The position numbers and the translations under genes were made by a program. Shown here one piece after another: positions 27,975 through 37,088 of a stretch of 64,000 nt of DNA. Origin of the DNA: Lentzea alba (GTDB lineage: Bacteria > Actinomycetota > Actinomycetes > Mycobacteriales > Pseudonocardiaceae); NCBI RefSeq assembly GCF_011067745.1, contig NZ_JAAMPJ010000001.1, forward strand, positions 978,829 through 1,042,828, given 5' to 3'. Below the pieces are notes generated by a model. It was not told the DNA's origin. It saw only the letters and a program-made list of their open reading frames with translations, and searched no databases. Every line of letters starts with the position of its first letter. Position 1 is the stretch's first letter.

Positions 27975-29990
27975 ATGGGCGCGCGCACACTCCTCCTCCG
28001 ACTCCCGGCCTGGTTCCGGTTCACGGTCATCGCACTCGCGGTGTTCGTCTGCGGAGTGATCGCCTCCAGACCGGCCCACGGCGACGACGGGGTACCGCCC
28101 AGCGGTGACGTGATCGCCGCGGCCAACGCCGTGCAGGCGTTCGTGGCGCCGTCCGCGACCCACGACCCGCACGTCAACCTGCCGTCGGACTTCGCGCAGC
28201 GGATGGGGCGCGATCCCAAGACCATCACGGCGCCGGACGGCACGTTGCGGGTGGTCGACGCGTCCGGCGGGTGCTCGGGGCCGGCCGGGGACACCGAGTG
28301 GGACTTCAGCGCCGCCTGCCGCGCGCACGACCTCGGCTACGACCTGTTGCGTTATGCCGAGGCCAAGGGGCATCCGCTCGGGCAGGACGCGCGCAAGGCG
28401 CTGGACGACCGGCTCACGGCCGACCTGCACATGCAGTGCCGGATCAACCCCCGCGGCACGGCGGAGAGCTGTCACGCGGTCGCCGAGACCTACGCGCTCG
28501 GGCTGAAGTTCAACTCGTGGCGGCAGCGCTGGGGGCCACCGGGGCACGAACCCGTGGTGGCGTGGGCGTTCGGCAGTGCGGTCGTGGTGTTCCTCCTCCT
28601 CGCACGTCTGCACGGGCGAAAGCGCGAAGATCTCCCCGCTCCCGCTGCTCCGGTCGAGCAGGATCGGTACGCGACCTTCCTGCGGCTGTTCAGCCTCGCG
28701 CTGCTCGTGCTCGGTGAGACCGTGGCCACGCTCGCGCACCTCAGAGGCCTCGGCACGCCGTGGTTGTGGGCGTTGCAGGCGGTGCCGTTGTTCTTCTTCG
28801 CGGGCGGGCACGCGAACCTGCGCAGCTGGCAGGAGCACGAGGGCGGCTTCGGCTGCTGGGTGTCGAGCCGGACGTCGTGGCTATTGCGGCCGGTGCTCGC
28901 GTTCGTGCTGCTGTGGGTGGTGTTGTTCGCGGCGTTGAACCTGCTGGACGTGAAGGTCGACGCGTACAGCCGACTGATCACGCATCCGTTGTGGTTCCTC
29001 GGGGTCTACCTGCTCGCGGTGGCCGCGACGCCCGCCGCCGCGTGGCTGCACCAGCACTTCCGCCGCACCACGCCGTTCGTGTTGATGCTGGTGACGCTCG
29101 TCGTCGAGGTCGCGCGCACGTCGACGGACTGGAAGACCGGCGGGTACGCGAACCTGATCGTCGGCGCGTTGCTGATGCAGCAGATCGGGTTCTTCTACGC
29201 CGACGGCACGCTGACGAACGTGCCGCGCAAGGTCCTGGCCGCGCTGGGCGCTGTCACGTTGCCCGCGCTGGTGTTCTTCAGCGACTACCCGCGCTCGATG
29301 ATGGTGCTCGGGGTCGCGCAGGTGTGCCTGGCGCTGCTGGCGCGGGACCGGGTCACCGCACGGCTGCAGGGCCGTTCCTGGCACGTCGTGAACTTCGCCC
29401 GCCGGGCGCCGATGACGGTGTACCTGGCGTACCTGGCCGGCGTCGGCGCGCTGGTCGGGTTGCTCGGGTTCACGCAGGCGCCGATCTGGCTGGTGCTGGT
29501 GCTGGTGCCGCTCGTCCTGGTGTTCCACCGGTTCGAACGGCGGCTGGTCCGGTTCCCGCGCCTGTCGCACGAGTCGCACCGGACCAGGCTCGCGACCGGC
29601 ATGGGCGTGGTGTTCGGGACACTGGGCGTGCTCGGGTTCGTGGTCAGCGGGTTCCTCGGCGACGGGATGCTGGTGCTGCTGCCGGTGGACCCGCTGCAGA
29701 ACGTCATCCACCTCCTGCTCGGCTGGTACCTGATCCACACCGCCCGCACCGGCAGCTGCGACACCCGGTTGCCGTGGCTGCTCACGGCGCTGGCGTGCGT
29801 TCCGCCGATGCTGGCGCTGGAGCCGGCTCAGCCGGTGGTGGTGCTGCACGCCGTGGCGATCGGCCTCGCAGTGCTCGCAGCCATCCCCAGGTCACTGCCG
29901 CGCACACCGGCAGCCACAGCAGTCGTTGCCACACCCAGCCCGGATGATCTGGTGGTTGCTGGAGCCCCGGCAACGGCCCCCACGCGCTGA
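27975..29990 (+). CDS. Phospholipase A2 fused to acyltransferase-3-like membrane domain
   Basis: 671 aa. Signal/TM segment at 15-30, then a prokaryotic phospholipase A2 domain with the active-site motif CRAHDLGYD (His118-Asp119). A TM helix near 195-215 leads into a polytopic domain (about 230-600) homologous to the neighbouring acyltransferase (shared LFFFAGGHA and PLWFLGVYL patterns). The acyltransferase R-X10-H signature reads R-X10-E here (RLFSLALLVLGE), so this half probably lacks transferase chemistry. The last about 70 codons run antisense into the next gene, suggesting loss of an original stop. Likely role: envelope phospholipid hydrolysis or remodelling. Confidence 0.75.
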   Translation: MGARTLLLRLPAWFRFTVIALAVFVCGVIASRPAHGDDGVPPSGDVIAAANAVQAFVAPSATHDPHVNLPSDFAQRMGRDPKTITAPDGTLRVVDASGGCSGPAGDTEWDFSAACRAHDLGYDLLRYAEAKGHPLGQDARKALDDRLTADLHMQCRINPRGTAESCHAVAETYALGLKFNSWRQRWGPPGHEPVVAWAFGSAVVVFLLLARLHGRKREDLPAPAAPVEQDRYATFLRLFSLALLVLGETVATLAHLRGLGTPWLWALQAVPLFFFAGGHANLRSWQEHEGGFGCWVSSRTSWLLRPVLAFVLLWVVLFAALNLLDVKVDAYSRLITHPLWFLGVYLLAVAATPAAAWLHQHFRRTTPFVLMLVTLVVEVARTSTDWKTGGYANLIVGALLMQQIGFFYADGTLTNVPRKVLAALGAVTLPALVFFSDYPRSMMVLGVAQVCLALLARDRVTARLQGRSWHVVNFARRAPMTVYLAYLAGVGALVGLLGFTQAPIWLVLVLVPLVLVFHRFERRLVRFPRLSHESHRTRLATGMGVVFGTLGVLGFVVSGFLGDGMLVLLPVDPLQNVIHLLLGWYLIHTARTGSCDTRLPWLLTALACVPPMLALEPAQPVVVLHAVAIGLAVLAAIPRSLPRTPAATAVVATPSPDDLVVAGAPATAPTR

Positions 29991-30804
29991 GCGCCAGCGT
30001 CACGGTGATCAGCGCGCTCTGGTGCGTGAGGAAGATCCCGAGCGCTCGCTTGTTCAGCCACCGCACGGGTTTTGCCGTGCCGATCCGGGTGAGCAGCGGC
30101 GCGATCGTGAGCACCAGGCCGATCTGCGCGAACGCCAGTGCGAGCGTCGCGTAGTTCGGCGGGTTCAGGTTCGAGACGGCCGCGCCGGGGATGCCCACGG
30201 CCGAGACCGGATAGCCGCCGAACCGCGTCAGCATCGCGTAGCCGAGCACGCCGACGATCAGCAGTGGCGGTCCGGGAATTCTCCTGCGGGCCAGCGAGTG
30301 ACCGAGCTGCCAGGCCGCCCACCACACCGTGTACGGGACCACCAGCACCAGCACGATCGGGACGAGCACACCCCACGAGTACTCGTCCAGCTTGCGCACC
30401 AACGGTTTCATCCCGAGCAGGACCAGGTAGATCCCGAGGAACCACATCGGTGTGGTGACCAGGTATCCGATGTTGTAGGCGGTGCCCTGGTCGACCCCGC
30501 GCATCGACAGTCCGAAGAGGACAGCGGTCCAGGCGCCGAGCATCAGCAGCGTGGGCACCGCGAGCTGCTTCAGCCTTGTCACGAACGAAGTCTGCGAACG
30601 GGCAGCCGCATAGCCGCCCACGAAGAAGAACAGCCCGAGCGTTTGCAGCACCCACGAAACCGGTGCGAGCTCGGGCATGTGCCTGAGCGGGCTGTCGATG
30701 TACATGCCGGTGGGCGTGTCCACCAGCGACGTGACCAGCCAATGACCGAGCACGACAGTGATGACGGCGATCGCGCGAACGGCGTCGATGAACGGATTCC
30801 TCAC
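29782..30804 (-). CDS. Acyltransferase-3 family membrane protein (OafA-like)
   Basis: 340 aa with about 10 membrane helices. The N-terminal catalytic signature R-X10-H is intact (RAIAVITVVLGH), followed by LFFFVGGYAAARS. Such proteins transfer acyl groups to extracytoplasmic sugars or lipids. The final about 30 residues are Pro/Ala/Arg-rich and overlap the phospholipase fusion by 209 bp on the other strand, so the true functional C-terminus is probably near WGWLRAL. Its start overlaps the hydrolase stop (ATGA), so it is the second gene of that operon. Confidence 0.82.
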   Translation of the reverse strand: MRNPFIDAVRAIAVITVVLGHWLVTSLVDTPTGMYIDSPLRHMPELAPVSWVLQTLGLFFFVGGYAAARSQTSFVTRLKQLAVPTLLMLGAWTAVLFGLSMRGVDQGTAYNIGYLVTTPMWFLGIYLVLLGMKPLVRKLDEYSWGVLVPIVLVLVVPYTVWWAAWQLGHSLARRRIPGPPLLIVGVLGYAMLTRFGGYPVSAVGIPGAAVSNLNPPNYATLALAFAQIGLVLTIAPLLTRIGTAKPVRWLNKRALGIFLTHQSALITVTLALSAWGPLPGLQQPPDHPGWVWQRLLWLPVCAAVTWGWLRALRGRSPRRAAPPPAEPAPAPASAERTPAP

Positions 30805-31514
30805 GGCTTCTCCCCCGAACCCGAAGCGATGCGCACGAGCGCGTTCAACGTCTCGCTGCCCGGCGCGTAGTAGGTGTCGTGCTTGCCGCCCTCGAACCGC
30901 AACACGTGCGCACCGAACGAGTCCGACGCGGGATCGGTGCCGTGCCCGAGGTCGAAGAGCCGAACGTTGGGCACGAACCGCATCCAGTCACCGCTCGACC
31001 GGAGCGCCCAGACCTTGGCCCTCGTTCCCAGTTCGGCGACGGAGTTCGCCCGCACACCAGGACTTCCGGTGAACACGATGTCGTCCACGTTGTTCAGCTC
31101 GTGCGCCGCCAGCGACACCACGACCGAGCCGTAGCTGTGCCCGAACACGTGGATGCGCGCGTTGGTGTGCAAGGCGTTCACGAACTCCACGAGCGCGGTG
31201 GCGCCCTGGCGGGCGAGACCGCCGGTCGCCGCGTCCACCCCAAGACCCTGCGGCGTCCGGTAACCGAGCCACGCGATCACCGCGAGGTCGTCGCGGTGTG
31301 CCTGCGCGTACAGGTTGGCCGCCATGGTCCCGACGGTCCGGTCGAACCGATCGACGTCCACGTCGGAGCCCGGCACGACGACCACGACGTCGCGGGCGGT
31401 GGCGAGGTCGCCGACGATCGCGACCCGGCGGGCGACGTCGGCACGCCACTCGGCGATCGACGGTGAAATCGACGGAACGGCGATCAGCAGGAGGAACAGG
31501 ACGGCTCGGCGCAT
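30801..31514 (-). CDS. Secreted alpha/beta hydrolase (DUF1023-type)
   Basis: 237 aa with a hydrophobic signal segment (about 1-20). The core shows VVVVPGSDV, VIAWLGYRTP and the nucleophile elbow FGHSYGSVV, then GSPGVRANS, all typical of the DUF1023 alpha/beta hydrolases of actinobacteria. His near the C-terminus (GGKHDTYY) fits the catalytic base. Translationally coupled to the downstream acyltransferase. Together with the phospholipase fusion it suggests an envelope lipid-processing group. Confidence 0.83.
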   Translation of the reverse strand: MRRAVLFLLLIAVPSISPSIAEWRADVARRVAIVGDLATARDVVVVVPGSDVDVDRFDRTVGTMAANLYAQAHRDDLAVIAWLGYRTPQGLGVDAATGGLARQGATALVEFVNALHTNARIHVFGHSYGSVVVSLAAHELNNVDDIVFTGSPGVRANSVAELGTRAKVWALRSSGDWMRFVPNVRLFDLGHGTDPASDSFGAHVLRFEGGKHDTYYAPGSETLNALVRIASGSGEKP

Positions 31515-31576
31515 GAAGCGAAACTAGGAAGGCGACGCCTTGCCAATCGTCCCTCTGACGTGCTGTTTCACCGCTG

Positions 31577-32230
31577 CTACCCCGGTACTACGAGCCCGGT
31601 CTCGTAGGCCGCGATCACGGCCTGGGCGCGGTCGCGGAGGCCGAGTTTGGTGAGCACGCGGCTCACGTGCGTCTTGACCGTCTGCTCGGCCAGCACCAGG
31701 TGCGCGGCGATCTCGGTGTTCGACAGGCCCTGCGCGATCAGCACGAGGATCTCGGTCTCGCGTTCGGTGAGGACGGTGAGCCGCGCGGGACGGACGCGTT
31801 CGGTGCGGCGGGACTTCACGAAGTCCTCGATCAGCCGTTTGGTGATGGACGGCGCCAGCAGGGCCTCCCCGGCGGCGACCACGCGGACGGCGTTGAGCAG
31901 CTCACGGGCGGGCGCGTGCTTGAGCAGGAACCCGCTCGCGCCGGCCTGCAACGCCTCGTAGACGTAGTCGTCGAGGTCGAACGTGGTCAGCACGAGGACC
32001 TTGGTCTCCAGCGAGCCGTCGAGCAGCAGCCGCGTGGCGGTCAGGCCGTCCATCTCCGGCATGCGGACGTCCATCAGCACGACGTCCGGTTTGACGTTGC
32101 GCGCGAGTGCGACGCCCTCGACGCCGTTGCCCGCGGCGCCGACGATCTCGATGTCGTCCTGCGCGTCGAGCAGCGCGGAGAACCCCTCGCGCACCATCTC
32201 CTGGTCGTCGACCACGACCACCCTGATCAC
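31577..32230 (-). CDS. NarL/LuxR-family response regulator
   Basis: 217 aa. Receiver domain begins VVVDDQEMVREGFSALLD with the phosphoacceptor Asp in VVLMDVRMPEMDG. The C-terminal LuxR HTH shows LTEREVL-like LTERETEILVLIAQGLSNTEIA (LTERETEIL and GLSNTEIAAHL). ATG overlaps the kinase stop by 4 bp, so kinase and regulator are one operon. Targets are unknown. Confidence 0.93.
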   Translation of the reverse strand: MIRVVVVDDQEMVREGFSALLDAQDDIEIVGAAGNGVEGVALARNVKPDVVLMDVRMPEMDGLTATRLLLDGSLETKVLVLTTFDLDDYVYEALQAGASGFLLKHAPARELLNAVRVVAAGEALLAPSITKRLIEDFVKSRRTERVRPARLTVLTERETEILVLIAQGLSNTEIAAHLVLAEQTVKTHVSRVLTKLGLRDRAQAVIAAYETGLVVPG

Positions 32231-33369
32231 TTGTCCCCCAACGGAATCCTTGCACGAACCATGAACCCGCCGTCCTCGGTCGACTTCACGGTCAGCGTGC
32301 CACCGTGCACCGCGACGCGTTCACGCATGCCCACCAAACCCTGCCCGCCACCGCCCCCCATGGACGGCCCGCCGGCGGTGTTGATCACCAGCACGTCCAG
32401 CTGGCCCTCGCTCTTGTGCACGTGGACGGACGCCTTCGAGCCCGGCGCGTGCCTCGTGGCGTTCGTGAGGGCCTCCTGGACGATCCGGTACGCGGTCAGC
32501 CCGACCGCCTCCGGCACGTCGTCCACGTCGACCTCGGCCTCGTCGCCGGGCCTCGCGAGCTCGGGGATGCGGCTGATGCCGGGCTGCGGTTCGCGTTCCG
32601 GCTCCTGACCGTTCGTCCTGAGCACGCCGAGAAGCCGTTGCATGTCGGTGATGGCCTCGCGGGCCGCCTCACCGAGTTCCGCGAACTCCTGCTGGGCTTC
32701 CTCGTTCAGCCCCTGGAGGCGATAGGGCGCGGTCTCGCACCTGACCACGACCATCGACATGTGGTGCGCCACGACGTCGTGCATCTCGCGCGCGATGCGG
32801 GCACGTTCCTCGAGGGCGGCCTTGGAGCTGCGTTCCTCTTCGAGTTCTCGTTCCGCCCGGCCGCGCGCGCCGAACATGTACACGGCACCTGCGATGATCG
32901 GTATGTAGAACCCGATGGTGTGGTTCTGGTACTCGGAGATCTGGTGCAGCAGAACGCTGCTCGCCGTGACGGTGATGACGATGCCGCGCGAGTAGAAGGC
33001 GGCGACCGCGATCAGCAGCGGAGTCACCGTCCAGTACTGGAACGGCGCGACACCGGTCGAGTCGATGAGCCCGCTGACGAAGTAGAACCCCGCCGCGGCG
33101 AGTCGCCACGCGTACAACGGCGACCAGATGAGCAGCACGTACGGCAGGAGGGTGACGAAGAAGATGAACACCCACCACGCGACAACATGGGTCCGCTCGT
33201 CGGGCAGGACCTTCGTGCCCACGAACTGCGCGCTGCCGATGATCGCCCAGATCAACGCGTAGATGATCAGTGCGGCGTGGACGGGGACGCGGAGGCGGCC
33301 GAGCGCGATGGCGAGCACCCGCGTGTGGTCGGGGCCGACGAACGTTCGGTACAGCGTGCGAAACACCAC
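32227..33369 (-). CDS. Sensor histidine kinase (HisKA_3/NarX-type)
   Basis: 380 aa, GTG start at 33369. The first about 150 residues contain several membrane helices with almost no extracellular loop, as in intramembrane-sensing kinases. Phosphoacceptor His in IAREMHDVVAHHMSMV. ATPase region with QEALTNATRHAPG (N-box) and GGGGQGLVGMRERV (G-box). Partner of the downstream response regulator. Confidence 0.92.
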   Translation of the reverse strand: MVFRTLYRTFVGPDHTRVLAIALGRLRVPVHAALIIYALIWAIIGSAQFVGTKVLPDERTHVVAWWVFIFFVTLLPYVLLIWSPLYAWRLAAAGFYFVSGLIDSTGVAPFQYWTVTPLLIAVAAFYSRGIVITVTASSVLLHQISEYQNHTIGFYIPIIAGAVYMFGARGRAERELEEERSSKAALEERARIAREMHDVVAHHMSMVVVRCETAPYRLQGLNEEAQQEFAELGEAAREAITDMQRLLGVLRTNGQEPEREPQPGISRIPELARPGDEAEVDVDDVPEAVGLTAYRIVQEALTNATRHAPGSKASVHVHKSEGQLDVLVINTAGGPSMGGGGGQGLVGMRERVAVHGGTLTVKSTEDGGFMVRARIPLGDK

Positions 33370-33486
33370 CCGATGCTAGGTGGATTCGCTGATTCCCACA
33401 TTGACCTGCGGAGTGACATACCTGGGTAGCACTCTGATCAAGATGGGGCATTGCGAACGCGTGACACCGCGCGGTAGGCAGTACCT

Positions 33487-33993
33487 GTGAGACCACCACA
33501 GGATCCAGATCGCTGGGCACGGCTGACCGCCGTGGCCGGTGAGGCGCTGGCCGCGGCCAGGGCCGGTGAGGACGCTGTGGCGGTGGACCTCGTGACCGGC
33601 TACCTCAGCGGGTCGCCCGAGGGCAACGAGGAGATCCGCGAGCTGGTGCTGCTGCTGTTCGCCGAGTGCAGCAGCATGGTCGGCGCGCTCGGTTCGGGCG
33701 GCGCCACGCCGGTGAAGATGCAGGTCTTCGACGAGGAGGGCCGCGAGGTCCAGATCGACGACGCGGACCCGCCCGTGCGCACCGCGATCCGGGCGTTGCT
33801 GGCCGAGGTGCACGGAGATCAGGACGCGGCCTCGGAGCAGATCGAGATCGCCCTGGCCAACGGCCAACCGCAGGAGCTCGCGACCGTGGTCTTACAAGCC
33901 CTGCGGTGGACCCTGAAGCTGGCGATCGAGTGCGAGACGCGCGACCTGCCCGTCGCGCCGTGGATCACCGCGTCACTGGACGACCAACCCTGA
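33487..33993 (+). CDS. Hypothetical actinobacterial protein
   Basis: 168 aa, GTG at 33487. Acidic, helical, without signal peptide or membrane segment. The middle contains a strand-rich patch (VKMQVFDEEGREVQI) between helical regions rich in Ala/Glu. No family recognised. Its 3' end overlaps the erythromycin esterase-like gene by 29 bp in convergent orientation. Confidence 0.6.
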   Translation: MRPPQDPDRWARLTAVAGEALAAARAGEDAVAVDLVTGYLSGSPEGNEEIRELVLLLFAECSSMVGALGSGGATPVKMQVFDEEGREVQIDDADPPVRTAIRALLAEVHGDQDAASEQIEIALANGQPQELATVVLQALRWTLKLAIECETRDLPVAPWITASLDDQP

Positions 33994-35077
33994 CGTGCAG
34001 CAGGGCGTCCACGCCAGCCAGCAGGTGCTGATCGAGTGGGAAGTAGCCCATTTCCAGCTTGGTGTCGGTGCGGGTCGGGCCCTGCGGCTTGTCGTCGGTC
34101 ATGCCCCAGGTCGTGAACAGGTCCTGCAGCTGACCTTCCAGGGTGTCTTTGTCCGGTTCGCCCAGTCCGAACGTGTCGTTGCGGCCGAGCGTGCCCGCGA
34201 TGACCGTGTACTGGTCACCCAGGACCGGCGCCACGAGCGCCCCCGCCGAGAACCACTCGATCCGTTCGCCGCCCATCTCCATCGAGCTGTTCGTGCGCTG
34301 CAGGTGGGCGTTGTGCGCGAACACGAACGTGGGTCCGCGGCCGGCCTCGATCCGGCGGATGTCCAGCAGGTTGCGGGCCATCACGCCGTCACGCATCTGA
34401 CACAACCGGTTGAGCCGTACCCCCAACGGGTTCGGCTCGGCACACTCCCAGTGGTACTGCAGCAGGCTCAACGCGGCCGTCAGGTGCGTCTCCGCGCGCG
34501 TCCAGGCGTCGTCGGTGGCCTTGAGCTGGTGCAGCCTCTTGAGCATCCAGGTGCCGATCTCACGCAGCCTGACGGCCTCTTCGGACTGACCGGGTGACTT
34601 GGTGAAGTCCAGCACCGCCTCGTCGCGGCCCCACGTCTCGTCGTCGATCGTGAGGTCCACGTCCTCGCCCAGGTAGTCGCGGGCGTGTTCGAGGTAGGGC
34701 CGCGGGCTCGGCGCGCTGGTCGTCTCGGTCTGGAAGTCGAAGCCGTGGAACGCCAGCCGCTCTTCGGCCGGTTTGTCCGCGTTGTACTCGCGCATCCACG
34801 CGACCAGCTCGCGGTTGGCCGGCCACCGCCCGAAGTTGTGCGAGAAGCCTTCCTCCATGACGGTGTCGAGGTCGCCGGGGCCGCCCTGGACGTAGTCGTC
34901 GACCAGGAGTCCCCTGATTCGACAGGTCTCCAGGGTGATCGAGCGGAAGCCCTGCGCGGCGAGCTGTTCGAACAGCTCGTTGCGGATCCAGGTGTGGGCG
35001 TGTTCGAGGTGCGTTGGCTCGCCGAACGCCAAGAGCTCGGTGAAGGGGCTGATGAACTCGCGAATGTCCTGGCTCAT
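33965..35077 (-). CDS. Erythromycin esterase family protein
   Basis: 370 aa from the ATG at 35077; 45 further upstream codons overlap the shared operator region and are rejected. The N-terminal motif FGEPTHLEHAH corresponds to the GExTH catalytic segment of EreA/EreB, and a second block FAHNAHLQR with AFHGFDFQTE also matches the family. Ere enzymes hydrolyse the macrolactone of erythromycin, but most actinobacterial members have no tested substrate. The divergent TioE-type regulator suggests induction by a small toxic compound. Confidence 0.88.
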   Translation of the reverse strand: MSQDIREFISPFTELLAFGEPTHLEHAHTWIRNELFEQLAAQGFRSITLETCRIRGLLVDDYVQGGPGDLDTVMEEGFSHNFGRWPANRELVAWMREYNADKPAEERLAFHGFDFQTETTSAPSPRPYLEHARDYLGEDVDLTIDDETWGRDEAVLDFTKSPGQSEEAVRLREIGTWMLKRLHQLKATDDAWTRAETHLTAALSLLQYHWECAEPNPLGVRLNRLCQMRDGVMARNLLDIRRIEAGRGPTFVFAHNAHLQRTNSSMEMGGERIEWFSAGALVAPVLGDQYTVIAGTLGRNDTFGLGEPDKDTLEGQLQDLFTTWGMTDDKPQGPTRTDTKLEMGYFPLDQHLLAGVDALLHVRVGRPVTR

Positions 35078-35105
35078 GTGGTTCAACCGTAACATTGAAA
35101 CTTCA

Positions 35106-35155
35106 GTTGAGACTTTCGCGCGTTTTCTTGCGTTGATTGGCTCTAAAGTCTCAAC
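35106..35155. promoter_or_regulatory. Divergent operator between esterase and TioE-type gene
   Basis: GTTGAGACTTT (35106-35116) and AAAGTCTCAAC (35145-35155) are perfect inverted copies 28 bp apart. A related half-site TTGAAACTTCAG lies just before the first. The right arm ends 1 bp before the GTG at 35157. This fits binding by a MerR-type dimer with two DNA-binding heads. Confidence 0.65.
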
Positions 35156-35156
35156 C

Positions 35157-35900
35157 GTGCGCCCAGCCGACCTCGCCCGCGAACACGGTATCTCGACCCA
35201 GGCCGTGCGCAACTACGAGCAATCCGGCTTCATCCCGCCCGCCGACCGCACCCCGTCCGGCTACCGCGTCTACACGTCCGTGCACGCCGCCGCGTTGCGC
35301 ACGTTCATCGCGTTGATCCCCGCCTACGGACACGCTCGGGCGGGCCAGATCATGAACGCGATTCACGACGACTCGCTCGACGACGTACTGCTGGCCATCG
35401 ACCGCGGCCACGAGCAACTGCTCCGCGACCGCGAAACCCTCGACTCGGTCACCCGCGCCGTGCACGACCTGACCGACTTCGAACCGGTCCTGGAACCGCG
35501 CACGATCGGCGAGCTGGCCCGCCGCCTCGACGTCACCCCCGCGACCCTGCGCGCATGGGAGGACGCCGGCATCCTCGCTCCTTCACGCGAGTCCACCGGC
35601 TACCGCACGTTCCGCGCCGAGGACGTGCGCGACGCCGAGCTGGCCCACCTGCTGCGCCGCGGCGGTTACCCGTTGGCCCGGATCGCCCTGGTGGTGCGGC
35701 AGATCCGGGTCGCGGGCGGCACCGAGACGTTGAGTGCCGCCCTGTCCGACTGGCGCCGGCGCCTCACCGCGCAGGGCCTGGCCATGCTCGCCGCCTCCGC
35801 ACGGCTCAACGACTACCTGAACGCCCGAAGCGACCACCCACGACAGTCCACACAGGACCAGCTCTCGAACCCGAGCCGTCCACCAGGTGAGACCGCTTAG
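35157..35900 (+). CDS. TioE-family MerR regulator (two HTH heads)
   Basis: 247 aa, GTG at 35157. The first MerR head reads RPADLAREHGISTQAVRNYE with GYRVY; the second reads TIGELARRLDVTPATLRAWE with GYRTF. Two head domains in one chain define the TioE-like family. It is regularly found beside erythromycin esterase genes, as here, and probably controls the divergent esterase and itself through the inverted repeat at 35106-35155. Ligand unknown. Confidence 0.88.
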   Translation: MRPADLAREHGISTQAVRNYEQSGFIPPADRTPSGYRVYTSVHAAALRTFIALIPAYGHARAGQIMNAIHDDSLDDVLLAIDRGHEQLLRDRETLDSVTRAVHDLTDFEPVLEPRTIGELARRLDVTPATLRAWEDAGILAPSRESTGYRTFRAEDVRDAELAHLLRRGGYPLARIALVVRQIRVAGGTETLSAALSDWRRRLTAQGLAMLAASARLNDYLNARSDHPRQSTQDQLSNPSRPPGETA

Positions 35901-35910
35901 GCTTCATCTC

Positions 35911-36918
35911 ATGCGCACAGCTCTGGTCGGCTACGGACTAGGTGGGGCGGCCTTCCACGCCCCGTTCATCGAGGCAACCCCAGGCCTGGAACTGTCGGCC
36001 GTGGTCACCTCGAACCCGGCCCGCCAAGCAGAGGTGGCAGCGCGCTACCCGGCCGCCCGCCTGCTGTCCTCTCTGGACGAGGTCTGGTCCGGCACTTTCG
36101 ACCTGGTGGTCATCACCACCCCGAACCGCTTCCACGCCACCCACGCCCGCCAGGTCCTGGAACACGGCCTGAACGTGGTCGTGGACAAACCTTTCGCCGC
36201 CTCAGCCGCCGAAGCCCGAGCCCTCGCCTCGATCGCCTCCTCAAGAGGCCTGATGCTCGTCCCGTTCCACAACCGCCGCTGGGACGGCGACTTCCTGACC
36301 GTGCAGAAGTTGCTGGACGCCAAGACACTCGGCGCAGTGCACAAGTTCGAATCGCGCTTCGAACGCTACCGCCCGGAGATCAAGTCCTCCTGGAAGGAAT
36401 CCGGCGACCCAGCCGACCTGGGCAGCATCCTCTTCGACCTGGGCACCCACCTGGTGGACCAATCGGTAGCCCTGTTCGGCCGCCCTTCCTCAGTCCACGC
36501 CGAAATCGCCACCGTCCGCCCAGGCGCCAGAGCCGACGACGACGTCTTCCTCTCCCTGACCCACGACAACGGCGTCCGCTCCCACCTGTGGATGAGCGCC
36601 CTGGCGGCAGACCTGGGCCCCCGCTTCCGCGTCCTCGGCCACGACGCCGCCTACGTCAAGTACGGCATGGACCCCCAGGAGGAGCGCCTCAAGGCAGGCG
36701 AGACCCCTGCTGTTCCAGGCTGGGGCGAAGAACCCGAGTCGGCCTGGGGCACTCTGGGCGGCAATCCTCACCGCACCGAGCCCGGCGCCTACCAGGACTT
36801 CTACGCCGCTGTGGCCACCGGCGTGGCTCCGGTGTCACCTCATGACGCAGTCACCGGCCTGGAGGTGATCGAAGCGGCCAAGCAGTCGGCCGCCACGGGA
36901 GACGCAGTCCGCCTCTAA
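35911..36918 (+). CDS. Gfo/Idh/MocA-family oxidoreductase
   Basis: 335 aa with ATG at 35911, 10 bp after the TioE stop and so likely co-transcribed. N-terminal Rossmann fold ([16 protein letters not shown]), the [17 protein letters not shown] strand and the family signature VVDKPFAAS with the conserved Lys; [10 protein letters not shown] carries the expected catalytic His region. Close to the YdgJ/YhhX-type members acting on sugars or inositols with NAD(P). Confidence 0.9.
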   Translation: MRTALVGYGLGGAAFHAPFIEATPGLELSAVVTSNPARQAEVAARYPAARLLSSLDEVWSGTFDLVVITTPNRFHATHARQVLEHGLNVVVDKPFAASAAEARALASIASSRGLMLVPFHNRRWDGDFLTVQKLLDAKTLGAVHKFESRFERYRPEIKSSWKESGDPADLGSILFDLGTHLVDQSVALFGRPSSVHAEIATVRPGARADDDVFLSLTHDNGVRSHLWMSALAADLGPRFRVLGHDAAYVKYGMDPQEERLKAGETPAVPGWGEEPESAWGTLGGNPHRTEPGAYQDFYAAVATGVAPVSPHDAVTGLEVIEAAKQSAATGDAVRL

Positions 36919-37008
36919 TCACGCCGATGGCGCAGCCGAGGCGACCCAAGCAACAGGCGTGCCATCAACCCGCCCACAGCGCTGGACCCCCGATCAGATT
37001 GGCGGGGT

Positions 37009-37025
37009 CTGGGGCAGAGCCCCAG
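37009..37025. terminator. Short terminator between convergent genes
   Basis: CTGGGGC-AGA-GCCCCAG, a 7-bp perfect stem with a 3-nt loop. It lies within the about 170-bp gap between the oxidoreductase stop and the Nudix stop, a position that can serve both convergent genes. No gene was seen in the rest of this gap. Confidence 0.6.
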
Positions 37026-37088
37026 GTGGAAGCACCCAACGCAAGGTCGCCGCCCGCAAGGCGACCACCCGCACGAGTCGCGCCCAAC

